Part shown: positions 1 through 12,800 of the stretch, piece by piece
Layout: every line of letters begins with the position of its first letter
Position numbering within the stretch: position 1 is the stretch's first letter
NCBI RefSeq assembly: GCF_032854445.1
Contig: NC_088300.1
Location: forward strand, 1,986,001-2,046,000
Length of the DNA stretch: 60,000 bases
Origin: Liolophura sinensis
Taxonomy: Eukaryota; Mollusca; Polyplacophora; Chitonida; Chitonidae
Direction of reading: 5' to 3'
The notes under the pieces: generated by a model
What the model saw: only the letters and a program-made list of their open reading frames with translations
Told to the model about the DNA's origin: nothing
The model's database searches: none
Translations under genes and position numbers: made by a program

Positions 1-753
1 GAGCATCTGTCACATGGGTGTCGTACAGGTTCTGCCATGATCAATCTACCATTTGTACCTTGTAGAGCATCTGTCACATAGATGTCATGCAGGTTCTGTC
101 ATGATCAGTCTACCATTTGTAGCTTGTAGAGTATCTGTCACATAGGTGTCGTGCAGGTTTTGTCATGATCAGTCTGCCTTTTGTAGCTTGTAGAGCATCT
201 GTCCCCCAGGTGACATGCAGGTTCTGCCATGATCAGTCTACCATTTGTAGCTTGTAGAGCATCTGTCACATAGGTGTCATGCAGGTTCTGCCATGATCAG
301 TCTGCCATTTGTACCTTGTAGAGCATCTGTCACATAGGTGTCGTGCAGGTTCTGCCATGATCAGTCTGCCATTTGTAGCTTGTAGAGCATCTGTCACATG
401 GGTGTCGTACAGGTTCTGCCATGATCAATCTACCATTTGTAGCTTGTAGAGCATCTGTCACATAGGTGTCATGCAGGTTCTGCCATGATCAGTCTGCCAT
501 TTGTACCTTGTAGAGCATCTGTCACATGGGTGTCGTACAGGTTCTGCCATGATCAATCTACCATTTGTAGCTTGTAGAGCATCGGTCACATAGGTGTCAT
601 GCAGGTTCTGTAATGATCAGTCTGCCTTTTGTAGCTTGTAGAGAATCTGTCCCCCAGGTGACATGCAGGTTCTGCCATGATCAGTCTACCATTTGTAGCT
701 TGTAGAGCATCTGGCCCATAGGTGTTGTGCAGTTTCTGCCATGATCAATCTAC
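1..753. repeat. 64-bp tandem array, about 12 copies
   Basis: Copies begin with GAGCATCTGTCACAT-type sequence and restart every 64 bases (1, 65, 129 and so on). They differ by scattered substitutions; a variant reading TCCCCCAGGTGACAT recurs in two copies, which suggests copies were duplicated in blocks. The array touches the left edge, so its full length is unknown. It ends about 60 bp before recognisable retroelement sequence on the minus strand. No coding potential is seen. Confidence 0.95.
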
Positions 754-1089
754 AAGCAGACAAGAAACATGCCTTAGTAACATCTTTATGCACTGGCTTA
801 CTTTCAGTTTACATAATATCTTGAATTATCTCATTAACTAAGTAACAGTTTCCGGCTTTAAGCATAATCGGTGTGCCATGCTGGTGGAGGAAATGACCGA
901 CCTCTCGTGGTGACGCGAGGCTGTCGCACTTTTCAACCATCAACACTTGGGTGTGCCCGTCCTCGCCTTTGATCTGATAAGTTAAGTCCGATCTGAGAGG
1001 GCCTGCGTTATTGAGAATGGCCCGAGTTATCAATCACGCAACTTACGATTAGCACCTGACTTCCCCAGACTGTATGAAGATCTACTTGG

Positions 1090-1620
1090 TCACCGGCTTT
1101 GAGCTGCAACTGTTAAGGTTAAGTCACGTGCGTTGCCATGTATCTCGACCGATCGTTGACGTAGACTGTTGACCCAATCTACAGGGTCTTGTTGGTCACC
1201 AGGTGGAGTACCTATGGTTAAATAGCACAAGCAGGGTAAGTTCATCATCATGTTTGGTGAGAAACCTGTTGTATCATGCTCAAAGCACCAATGGGATACA
1301 GTCATCCCAACTCTCTTGATGCCTTGTAAAGCTTCCATGTAACATCTGTTCCAGTGTCCTGTTGAAGCATTCATCTACCCTATTTAACTGGGCATGGTAT
1401 GCCATGGTTCTCGTCTTCTTCATGCCCTCGATGTAACCCCTATCCTGAAAGAATCGACTCTCAAACTTGGTCTGAAAGAATAAAAGATGGAACACCAAAC
1501 CTGTTCACATACAAGTCGCTGTTATCTCTGGTGACAGTTTCTGCCTCCTGATTGGGAAGTGCTGCAGCCTCAACCCACTTTGTAAAGTAGTCCCAAAAGA
1601 TCCACCCCAATACATTCTCC
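1090..1620 (-). pseudogene. integrase fragments of the Ty3/gypsy element
   Basis: Minus-strand frames give DYFTKWVEAAALPNQEAE near 1600-1560, MAYHAQLNRVDECFNRTLEQ near 1412-1350 and STGFSPNMMM near 1275-1245. These are recognisable integrase core motifs of chromovirus-like gypsy elements. They lie in different frames with gaps between them, so no intact protein is possible. Confidence 0.8.
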
Positions 1621-2028
1621 TGGTGATCCAGTCTGCAGTCCTTTGTGGCAGCCCTTACCCTTGCCGAATCTTTTGCGGCAAGCAGTCAGCGTATCAAATT
1701 CCTCCCATAATGCCTTAGTGATGCTGCTACGCTGGCAAACGTCATTCCAGTTGGGCTCTACCCTAGAGATAACAGGAGACAGATCTGGATCTTTTGCTTA
1801 TTCTGCAGCAAATTGTTCTGTGTCCCCTGCTATTGAGGAAATTCTGTCTGCTTCATCCCCATCTTCTCTGCCACATTGTCTACAAGAGATTCTCTATGTC
1901 GAACTGATAGGTGGAGGGAGTTTGAATCCAGCAAGCCAACTGCCCATGTGGGCCTTTAAACTTAAATAGCCACCTCAGTGAGCTATTTAAGACCACTGAA
2001 CCTTCAACCTTCTTGGCCAGGAATGCTC

Positions 2029-2352
2029 CTATTCCCCAACCCCTATCATCCATGTCGAAGATAAAAGGCTCTTCAAAGTTTGACAAGGCCAAAACAAAAA
2101 ACGTGCTAGGAAATCATATCCTAATGTCACGTCGAAAGAAAGTGGTCCCACCAATATCCTCCGCTTCCATGTTGGTCCCTGTATGACCAGTCTACAGTCA
2201 CCCTCTACCGTCATGTACATGTGGTTGCCATGAGCGATTTCCACTGCAGGCTTCTGAGGTTTTGTGAGCGATTTGGCACCCTTGTTGAGTTTCCCCCAGA
2301 CACATTTGCTAAGCAAGGAGACAGGTGCTCCTTGGTCCACACAACACATCAC
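2029..2352 (-). pseudogene. retropepsin-like fragment fused to start of RNase H
   Basis: This open segment of the decayed element contains VDQGAPVSLLSK, the place where retropepsins carry the catalytic Asp-Thr/Ser-Gly. Here Gln replaces Thr/Ser, so activity is unlikely. It continues to LGYDFLARF, the usual end of a gypsy protease. The junction with ALSNFEEPF of the RNase H connection domain follows within about 30 bases and a frame change, marking an internal deletion of the reverse transcriptase. Confidence 0.75.
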
Positions 2353-3150
2353 CTTTGTATCTCCAAGAACAGCAGGTGTGTAGATACTAGCTTCTCAAGC
2401 TGTTTGTGCAGACTGATCTGCTTGCTTGGCCTCATCAGATCTCTGTCGGTTCAGACAGTTCGCCCTGATATGTCCGGTTTCTCCGCAAGACCAATGTCCA
2501 CGCTCGTTATTTCCTCGACCATGACCTCAATCTCGACATCAACCTCTACTTCTGTGGTTGCGTGTCACCACAGGTTTCTGGGTTATCTCCTGGACGATAC
2601 TGACAATCTTCACTCTCAAAGTATCTTCATCATCACTTTCATCTGGCCCGCATGTTCCAGTATTGGTCGTTGACCTGACAGTAGGCTTAATATGTTGACG
2701 TTAAGCATTCGGGAAGGCTTCGACCTCTACAGCAGCTTCTGACAGGCTATGAGGCTGACATTGTCCTATCTTGAATCGCAGATCTTCCCCTATCTAATCT
2801 AAGAACTGGTTGCAAGCAAGGATGTCAAGTTCATCTCCAGCATCAGGGTAAGGCATCTGACTTAGCCTAACTAATGCCTGTCCCAGCTCAGGAAGACGAT
2901 TTCAGTTGGGGTTTGTACAAATCCGTCGGGCTAGGAGGGGCAGATCGTTTCTCCAAGGCATCTCTGAGTACACTGAAATCTGTCTTGCCGGGTACTGTTT
3001 CCAGACTTGACAGTACTTGCTAGGTGGGGCAACTGATACAGCCAGGTGTTGTCCCTTCTCCATGTAGCTCCAATAATTCAGGGTGGTGCAGTGCTCAAAA
3101 TGAATAATCCAACACCACCATCCGATTTCCAGGACACATGCTCCTCCCAG

Positions 3151-3627
3151 GCAGGTGTCGTCTTCTCACTCTTTGGCTTTATCGAAAACACAGTATGTAT
3201 ACAAATAGAAAACAATATGTATTGATAACACGAGGACATGAATGTAAATAAACGAAGGGAAAGGAAAAATAGATGGGGTAGCGGGGATGCTGGCTCCTAA
3301 TTACCCATGTAGGGGCAGCTTGGCCCCAGCGACTCTACTTCACGGTGGCCCGTCAAATCCCGGCAACCCGTACTGTCTTCATTTAGCACAATCAATGTTA
3401 GATTGTAATATCTGTCTGACATGTTTATTCCTAACAGGGATACTGATAAAAACAATAAAAATCCAGCCAGTGATGATCGAAAGTGCATTCAATGCTGGAC
3501 CAAGCTAGGCTCACCGAGACCTGTCGGCGATAACTCATCATTTTCCCCCATATTGCTTGTTTATGTGTATTTGTAAAGATAGGATTCGGGATAAATACTG
3601 AACCGAAACCAAAGATATCTACAGCAC
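3151..3627. other. no recognised feature
   Basis: This stretch lies between the retroelement remnant and a SINE fragment. Short open frames exist on both strands but show no family resemblance or splice-compatible coding pattern. I see nothing further. Confidence 0.4.
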
Positions 3628-3770
3628 TTCCAGCAACCTGCGGATGGGCGAGGGTATCACCAGGGCTCTGCCCAGTTTCCTCCCACCATAATGCTGTCGG
3701 TGTCATAAAAGTAAAATATTCTTCAGTGCAGCGTAAAACACCAGTCAAATAAAAAAATAAATTGTGAACA
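3628..3770 (+). mobile_element. SINE fragment, 3' part
   Basis: Matches the body of the SINE seen in full at 59323-59582: CCTGCGGATGG, GGGCTCTGCC, TCCCACCATAATGCTG and the terminal AACACCAGTCAAATAAA. The tRNA-related head is missing. It lies 40 bp before the first visible exon of the TPR gene. Confidence 0.85.
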
Positions 3771-3809
3771 TTTATGTTTTATATATCTTCTGATATTGTG
3801 TTTGTCTAG

Positions 3810-6800
3810 GATCCTCAGCAGAAGTAAGGTTCAGTGAGTTGGGGGAGCAGCTTGAGAAGTGTAATGTGACACCACAGGCTCAGGTAATAAACAGGCTCAC
3901 ACAGCTCTTCATTGGGGTTGCGAAACTTTGGCTGTGCTCTAGTAAAGGTGTGGATGAACAATGTCTCAATTGTGTATGTACCAGCTGTTTGGTTACAAAC
4001 TTCTTATTAGTGTAGAAAGCTTTTGAAAGAAGAATGTCATGCCTTCAATATTCCTTCGAAAGATATGTTAAGAGTGTAATTTAATTAGTTTGAAGATTTC
4101 ATGTCCTATAAGCTAACGAAAATATTGCTGACATCATATGTGCAGTAGCCAGTTCATGGTATAGCAGAAGCCTATATTTAGTGCACACGTGGGGCAGTAT
4201 ATTACGATACAGCAAAAGCCTGTATATAGTGCACACATGGCACAGTGTATTACGACACGACAGAAGCCTATATTTAGTGCACACATGGCACAGTGTATTA
4301 AGATACAGCAAAAGTCTATATTTAGTGCACACATGGCACAGTGTATTACGATAGAGCAAAAGCCTATATTTAGTGCACACATGGCACAGTGTATTACGAT
4401 ACAGGAGAAGTCTAAATTTTTAGTGCACAAATGGCACAATGTATTACGACACGACAGAAGCCTATATTTAGTGCACACATGGCACAGTGTATTACGATAC
4501 AGGAGAAGTCTATATTTAGTGCACAAATGGCACAATGTATTACGACACGACAGAAGCCTATATTTAGTGCACACATGGCACAGTGTATCACGATGCAGCA
4601 AAGGTCTACATTTAGTGCACACATGGCACAGTGTATTACAGTACAGGAGAAGTCTATATTTAGTGCACAAATGGCACAATGTATTACGACACGACAGAAG
4701 CCTATATTTAGTGCACACATGGCACAGTGTATTAAGATACAGCAAAGGTCTACATTTAGTGCACACATGGCACAGTGTATTACGATACAGGAGAAGTCTA
4801 TATTTAGTGCACAAATGGCACAATGTATTACGACACGACAGAAGCCTATATTTAGTGCACAAATGGCACAATGTATTATGACACGACAGAAGCCTATATT
4901 TAGTGCACACATGGTACATTGTATTACGATACAGCAAAAGTCTATATTTAGTGAACACATGGCACAGTGTATTATGATACAGGAGAAGTCTATATATAGT
5001 GTACAAATGGCACAGTGTATTAAGATACAGCAAAAGTCTATATTTAGTGCACACATGGCACAGTGTATTACGATACAGCAAAAGCCTATATTTAGTGCAC
5101 ACATGGCACAGTGTATTAAGATACAGCAAAAGCCTATATATAGTGCACACATGGCACAGTGTATTATGATACAGGAGAAGTCTATATATAGTGCACACAT
5201 GGCACAGTGTATTAAGATACAGCAAAAGCCTATATTTAGTGCACACATGGCACAGTGTATTAAGATACAGCAAAAGCCTATATATAGTGCACACATGGCA
5301 CAGTGTATTACGACACGGCAGTAGCCTATATATAGTGCTCACATGGCACAGCGTATTACGACACGACAGAAGCCTATATTTAGTGCACACATGGCACAGT
5401 GTATTAAGATACAGCAAAAGTCTATATTTAGTGCACACATGGCACAGTGTATTACGATACAGCAAAAGCCTATATTTAGTGCACACATGGCACAGTGTAT
5501 TACGATACAGGAGAAGTCTATATATAGTGCACAAATGGCACAGTGTATTACGAAACGACAGAAGCCTATATTTAGTGCACACATGGCACAGTGTATTAAG
5601 ATACAGCAAAAGTCTACATTTAGTGCACACATGGCACAGTGTATTACGATACAGGAGAAGTCTATATATAGTGCACAAATGGCACAATGTATTACGACAT
5701 GACAGAAGCCTATATTTAGTGCACACATGGCACAGTGTATTAGGATACAGCAAAAGTCTATATTTAGTGCACACATGGCACAGTGTATTACGATACAGCA
5801 AAAGCCTATATTTAGTGCACATATGGCACAGTGTATTATGATACAGCAAAAGCCTATATTTAGTGCACACATGGCACAGTGTATTATGATACAGCAAAAG
5901 TCTATATTTAGTGCATACATGGCACAGTGTATTACGATACAGCAAAAGCCTATATTTAGTGCACATATGGCACATTGTATTACGATACAGCAAAAGTCTA
6001 TATTTAGTGCACACATGGCACAGTGTATTATGATACAGGAGAAGTCTATATTTAGTGCACACATGGCACAGTGTATTAAGATACAGCAAAAGTCTATATT
6101 TAGTGCACACATGGCACAGTGTATTACGATACAGCAAAAGCCTATATTTAGTGCACACATGGCACAGTGTATTAAGATACAGCAAAAGCCTATATTTAGT
6201 GCACACATGGCACAATGTATTACGACACGACAGAAGCCTATATTTAGTGCACACATGGCACAGTGTATTAGGATACAGCAAAAGTCTATATTTAGTGCAC
6301 ACATGGCACAGTGTATTACGATACAGCAAAAGCCTATATTTAGTGCACATATGGCACAGTGTATTACGATACAGCAAAAGCCTATATTTAGTGCACACAT
6401 GGCACAGTGTATTACGATACAGCAAAAGCCTATATTTAGTGCACACATGGCACAGTGTATTATGATACAGGAGAAGTCTATATATAGTGCACAAATGGCA
6501 CAGTGTATTAAGATACAGCAAAAGTCTATATTTAGTGCACACATGGCACAGTGTATTACGATACAGCAAAAGCCTATATTTAGTGCACACATGGCACAGT
6601 GTATTAAGATACAGCAAAAGCCTATATTTAGTGCACACATGGCACAGTGTATTAAGATACAGCAAAAGCCTATATTTAGTGCTCACATGGCACAGTGTAT
6701 TACGACACGGCAGAAGCCTATATTTAGTGCACACATGGCACAGTGTATTAGGATACAGCAAAAGCCTATATGTAGTGCACACATGGCACAGTGTATTAAG

Positions 6801-9800
6801 ATACAGCAAAAGCCTATATTTAGTGCACACATGGCACAGTGTATTACGATACAGCAAAAGCCTATATATAGTGCACACATGGCACAGTGTATTAAGATAC
6901 AGCAAAAGCCTATATATAGTGCACACATGGCACAGTGTATTAAGACACAGCAAAAGCCTATATATAGTGCACACATGGTACAGTGTATTACGACACGGCA
7001 GAAGCCTATATATAGTGCTCACATGACACAGTGTATTATGACACGACAGATGCCTATATTTAGTGAACACATGGCACAGTGTATTAGGATACAGCAAAAG
7101 CCTATATATAGTGCACACATGGCACAGTGGATTTTGACACATCAGAAGCCTATATTTAGTGCACACATAGAGTGTATTTTGACACGGCAGAAGCCTATAT
7201 TTAGTGACCACATAGCACAGTGTATTTATAGTTTTTATAAGAAACCAGTGCATACATGTAACTATGAGTTTCTTTTATTTTATGTCATTGTAGGAGAAGA
7301 AGTTTGAGGATTCATCTTCCCCAGTCAAACATACTGTACAGGTATATGAAGTAGCTACATGTAAGCCGAATTTCCAATCCTAAAATGGGAATAAATTACC
7401 AAGCCGAGTCAAACAATAACATTGGATCATTTACATGTTTTATTTCTGCTTAGAAACCAGAGAGGTGTTGTAGTGTTTTTATTGGTGTAATATATGTAGA
7501 TGTAGAGATGAGATGAGACAGTACCTGGCTTTGGAACAAGGAGACATCTTATGTTCAGGAAAGCATTTATAAAGGGTTAATCACTTGGGCTTTCATCACC
7601 AATCTTCATAACTTTTTATGCCATAGGCTACTGCTTAGCCTATCATACGGAAAATGCCTTCAGCGTTAGAGAGCTAGAGTAAACGTGACGTCACTGTTGT
7701 TCTCTGTCATGGAGATCATGGTATTGGATGTTATTGTCTGTTGTGATATGTTTTTGAATTTATGTGCCTGTGTATATATACAACACATGCCACAATGTGA
7801 TTCTGAACTTATTCAGGTGCGGAGCTGGGAAAAACAAATGCAACAGATCTATGGAGAATCGACTACTGACAAGCTGATAGCCACTGCCATGGCCATGCTG
7901 GGCAAATACTTCAAAAGTTTACCTAAACCAGGTATGTAAGTGTTAATTTATGTACTGTAATTATGTGGTATTGATCCATTTGTAATTTTGAAAATAATTG
8001 TCTGCTCCCCTCCTCCACTCAGAGTTCCCCAAATAACGAGCAAACCTCAGTTGGATACATTGTAACACTATGTGAACAAATAGATTATCAATAGATTATT
8101 AAGTACATATTAGCAGATTTTGGGGTTCCCCCGGGTTCAGCCAGGTTTCCACCCACCGAAACGCTGGCCGCTGTCATATAACTGAAACATTCTTGATTAC
8201 GTTGTAAAACACCAATCAAATAATTTAAATAAATACAGATTTGTGTCAAATAATGTGGTGCTGGGACTGTGTTACCCTGTATTGCCTTCCTGTTCAGTTT
8301 GAGCTTTGGGTTACCTTGAGTGACTATGTTAAACATCATCAGATTTTTATTTCCACTGATGAGTTTGACAGTGTAGAGCACCGTTGCAAATGAGGCAAGG
8401 TGATACTTGATTCCAATCATCAGGTGTGTTATATGTTTACCCACACTTCATGAAATTTTGGTGCTGTACCTTGTAGGCCAGTTCAAGCATCAGTATGAGG
8501 AAGGGGAATCCCCTTTGGACCACCTTCAGCAGGCGGCCTATTGCTATGCCTCAGCCATCAAGATCAAGGGAAAGGATCACCACCTCCACCTTCAGTTAGG
8601 ACAGATCCTTGAGGAGCGCTACTATGCTGAGGATATGTTTGGTCTCAAGAAACAGGTGCCCCTAAGTTGTTATTTTCATGTGTTTGTGCTGCTTAGAGAT
8701 GCTTACACTATTTCTGTTTAGTTGTCGGGTTGTCTCGGTGGTGCCAACCTGCATTGATAAATTGATAGCTGTATTAAAAGAAAAATGAGAAAATATTGTT
8801 GTAATGGCCAATCTGTCAACTTTCAAGTCCTTGTTAAGTCAGAGCTAGTGAAGCTGCTTACTGTGATGTTTTAGTTTGTGATATTTTATAGTGTTATTGG
8901 ATAAATGAAGTGATGATATGTATGAATCAAAACACCAAAAAGGCGTTTTTATGGTATAAAGTATGTTGATTTCAAACTGGTGACTCAACCATGTATGTAC
9001 ATATTTTCTGCTCTGCTTTCCCCAGATCTTTCAGATTTTGGTATGTGTGTGTAAGAATCCCAGGGAAAAGGATTGCAATTCCACCTGTAATATTATCAGA
9101 TTTCTGACCGAGCCACTTCTGCTTTCTTTATTGCAGGATAACACTGATGACTTTCCATCTCTAAACGTTCAGGCCAAGGAGAGTTCCAAAGATGAGGAAT
9201 GTGCTGCCATAGCGCGGTTGCGTGGCGTGGAGGCGGGTGCGCCCATCGCCCTGCAGCTGAAGGCCATAGATCAGGAGTACCATCACCTGGTGGAGACTGG
9301 TCAGAGTGGCAAAGCTGACCATGTGATGCAGCTATATGCCTGGAAGTCCAAACAAGCCTCTCAGGTATGTTGGCTGGTAGAAATGGGATGAGTAGGTCAA
9401 GTAGGTGTTGGATGAGGAGCCTCAAGTAGGTGTTGGATGAGGAGCCTCAAGTAGGTGTTAGATGAGGAGCCTCAAGTAGGTGTTAGATGAGGAGCCTCAA
9501 GTAGGTGTTGGATGAGGGGCCTCAAGTAGGTGTTGGATGAGGAGCCTCAAGTAGATGTTGGATGAGGCGCCTCAAGTAGGTGTTGGATGAGGAGCCTCAA
9601 GTAGGTGTTAGATGAGGAGCCTCAAGTAGGTGTTGGATGAGGAGCCTCAAGTAGGTGTTGGATGAGGAGCCTCAAGTAGATGTTGGATGAGGTGCCTCAA
9701 GTAGGTGTTGGATGAGGAGCCTCAAGTAGGTGTTAGATGAGGAGCCTCAAGTAGGTGTTAGATGAGGAGCCTCAAGTAGGTGTTGGATGAGGAGCCTCAA

Positions 9801-12800
9801 GTAGATGTTGGATGAGGCGCCTCAAGTAGGTGTTGGATGAGGAGCCTCAAGTAGGTGTTAGATGAGGAGCCTCAAGTAGGTGTTAGATGAGGAGCCTCAA
9901 GTAGGTGTTAGATGAGGAGCCTCAAGTAGGTGTTGGATGAGGAGCCTCAAGTAGATGTTGGATGAGACGCCTCAAATAGGTGTTGGATGAGGAGCTTCAA
10001 GTAGGTGTTAGATGATGAGCCACAAGCAGATGTTGGATGAGGAGCCTCAAGTAGGTGTTGGATGTCTGATGAGGAGCTTCAAGTAGATGTCGAATGAGGT
10101 GCCTCAAGTAGGTGTTAAGTGTGGTGCCTCAAGTAGATGTTAAGTGTGGTGCCTCAAGTAGGTGTTGGACAAGGAGCCTCAAGTAGATGTTGGATGAGGA
10201 GCCTCAAGTAGGTGTTAAATGAAGAGCCTCAAGTGGGTGTTGGATGAGGAGCCTCAAGTACATGTCGAACGAGGAGCCTCAAGTAGGTTTTGGATGAGGG
10301 GCCTCAAGTAGATGTTGGATGAGGAGCCTCAAGTAGATGCTGAATGAGGCGCCTCAGGTAGGTAAATGTATCAGATGAGGAGCTTCAAGTAGATGTAGAT
10401 GTCAAATGAGGAACCTCAAGTAGGTGTTAAATGAAGAACCTGAAGTGGGTGTTGGATGAGGAGCCTCACGTAGATGTCAAATGAGGAACCTCAAGTAGGT
10501 ACATGTATCAGATGAGGAACCTCAAGTAGATGTAGATGCCAAATCAGGAACCTCAAGTAGGTGCATGCATCAGTTGAGGAGTCATCTCAGAATGTGTCTG
10601 AGGAGGAATCTACCCATGGTCAGGTCTACCTCACGTGCCTTCAAGCAATTGTTATTTGTTGCAGGAAGGTGTGACAGCTCAGAAGGTGTCTGATGAGGAA
10701 TCTGCTCTTGGCCAGGCTTACATGAAATACCTGGATGCTTTGGTTCTGGATGATACCAAGTCTGTGTACAATTTTCATGTGGGTCGCCTGTTAGTGGTAC
10801 AGGGGAGCTACTCAGAAGCTGTACCGAGACTGGAGGTTGCTCTTCACTGGAACCCTCAGCACAAACTGGCAAGGTGAGAGCTTCATGTAAAACTCAGGTG
10901 TACAGGCCAGCTTACTACTGAGCATCCTGTTTTCATGTATGAGCAAGCCAAAACGAAACTGCCAAAATAATCACCCTTGAGTGAAATTGAGGGAGATATT
11001 CAAGATAAACAAATACTGCATTTCATCTAAAGTTTAGCATTTTTCAAGAGACATAGTTTGCTTTCTTCTGATTGATTTAACAACCTTATAGGGCCATATA
11101 AGAGTTTTGTGAAGTTTCATTAATTTCTTCTTGAAAACCTTTGTTCGTCACAGAAGTATATCATGTGCCAAATGTCAGGTGACATACAGTACACTATTCA
11201 TGTTTCGGCTCACCATATCATCCAACAAAAACTGATCCATAATTTGGATATGTGGCATTTGAAAAGGCATGAAATAATTTTGCTGGTCCACATTAAATGC
11301 CATTTTTCTGGTAACATCATAAAAAAATGCAAAGAAATGTGAATGTAGACTTGGAATATGGACATCTTATGGGATAATCTAGGGATGTCCCTTTATTTTC
11401 ATTGTGATAAATGGTATTTTATTGCACAGAAAATTGATTACAGAACTGGATGACATCCATCTTTAATCCTCATGTACATGAAAGTGTGACATGTTTCACT
11501 ACAGTGTACAACATTTACATTGTATATATAAATAAATTTAAAGAAAGATACATTCTTTGCTGTGATGAATATTGCCTGAAGCACATGTAAGATGTTTGCC
11601 AGTCATACTTGTTAACAGGTTGTAAGTGAAAGTCTTTCTCCCTCTCTCTGCCTGTTCACACAGGTGTTACCTGGGCTTAGCACTGGCCTTACAGACCGGT
11701 GGGCCAGGAGCCAGAGTGAAGGAGACTATTGAATACTTACTAGAGGCTATGGAGGTCTTGCTAAGCAAACTCAGCATGGAAGCTATGGTTTCAGATGTGC
11801 AAGTGTGAGTAGTGTTTTACAAAGGTATTTACTGTTATCATTTGTTGGTACATCTCTTCTAAGATATCTGCTTTACTTATGTCAAGACATCATTATAGTG
11901 TTAATGGTAAGGGTTAGCAGTGCGTCTCAATGTGGAATGATACGGTAGGGACAAGAATTTTCCACAAATTTGCAGGTTTCCGACTTTTTCTAGCAGAAAA
12001 TATGTCTCTTGAGATTCATTGAAATGAGTAATAAAAATTGGGAGGGGGGGGAGGGGAGATTTCGTTGGTGGTCCGTCACATATTACTGTTTTCCTGAGCA
12101 GACGGAAGCAGGCTGAGGGCTTGATCCAGTTACGGTGCTTTACTACCTCCTTTGGCACCAGTATAAACCAGAGGCAGGGATTAAAAATTGCTTAAAATTG
12201 ATCAAAAAGTTGGCATGGGTGGAAAAGACTGTATCCCTCACTATTGGTGCATACAGTGCTTCGATTTCACTGGAAATCCGAAAAGTTTCACTGAAAAGTT
12301 GACGTGCCTGGTAAAGTCATGTGCTCTCTCTTGACATGCCTGGTAAAGTCATGTGCTCTCTCTTGACATGTCTGGTGAAGTCATGTGCTCTCTCTTGACA
12401 TACCTGGTAAAGTCATGTGCTCTCTCTTGACATGCCTGGTAAAGTCATGTGCTCTCTGTTGATATGTCTGATAAAGTCATGTGCTCTCTCTCTTAACGTG
12501 CCTGGTAAAGTCATGTGCTCTCTCTTGACGTGTCTGGTAAAGTCATGTGCTCTCTGTTGACATGTCTGGTAAAGTCATGTGCTCTCTCTTGACATGTCTG
12601 GTGAAGTCATGTGCTCTCTCTCGACGTACCTTGTAAAGTCATGTGCTTTCTGTTGACATGTCTGGTAAAGTCATGTTCTGTCTGTTGACATGTCTGGTAA
12701 AGTCATGTGCTCTTTCTCTTCTGATCTGATCAGTTAAGAGAGCAGGGGAGCAAGGACAAACGTGGCTATGCTTTTTGGTTTGTCTTTTGTTGGTTTTAAT

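Larger units (their letters stand above)
810..3000 (-). pseudogene. decayed Ty3/gypsy retrotransposon, gag to integrase, RT missing
   Basis: Read on the minus strand the pieces come in Ty3/gypsy order. There is a CCHC-type zinc knuckle near 2500-2455 (SCGETGHIRANC, with His where the first Cys is expected), a retropepsin-like segment at 2352-2110, an RNase H segment at 2092-1880 (SSLRWLFKFKGPHGQLACW), an integrase zinc-finger linker near 1700-1640, and an integrase core from about 1620 (DYFTKWVEA) to 1090 (FNRTLEQML, then STGFSPNMMM in another frame). Frames change and stops intervene, so it is dead. The protease segment runs almost straight into RNase H, so reverse transcriptase has been deleted near 2100. 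No long terminal repeats were found by eye. Which clade it belongs to was not determined. Confidence 0.85.

Noticed and set aside
1-753. CRISPR-like array
   Set aside because: The repeats are contiguous with no unique spacers, and the context is an animal genome.
4134-7253. 1039-codon open frame on the minus strand
   Set aside because: It consists entirely of the 48-bp repeat, whose length keeps frame. No non-repeat coding part, start context or splice link supports a protein.
5727-7307. 526-codon open frame on the + strand running to the exon at 7294
   Set aside because: Also repeat-derived. It enters the exon in the wrong frame and stops at once, so it is not a 5' extension of that exon.
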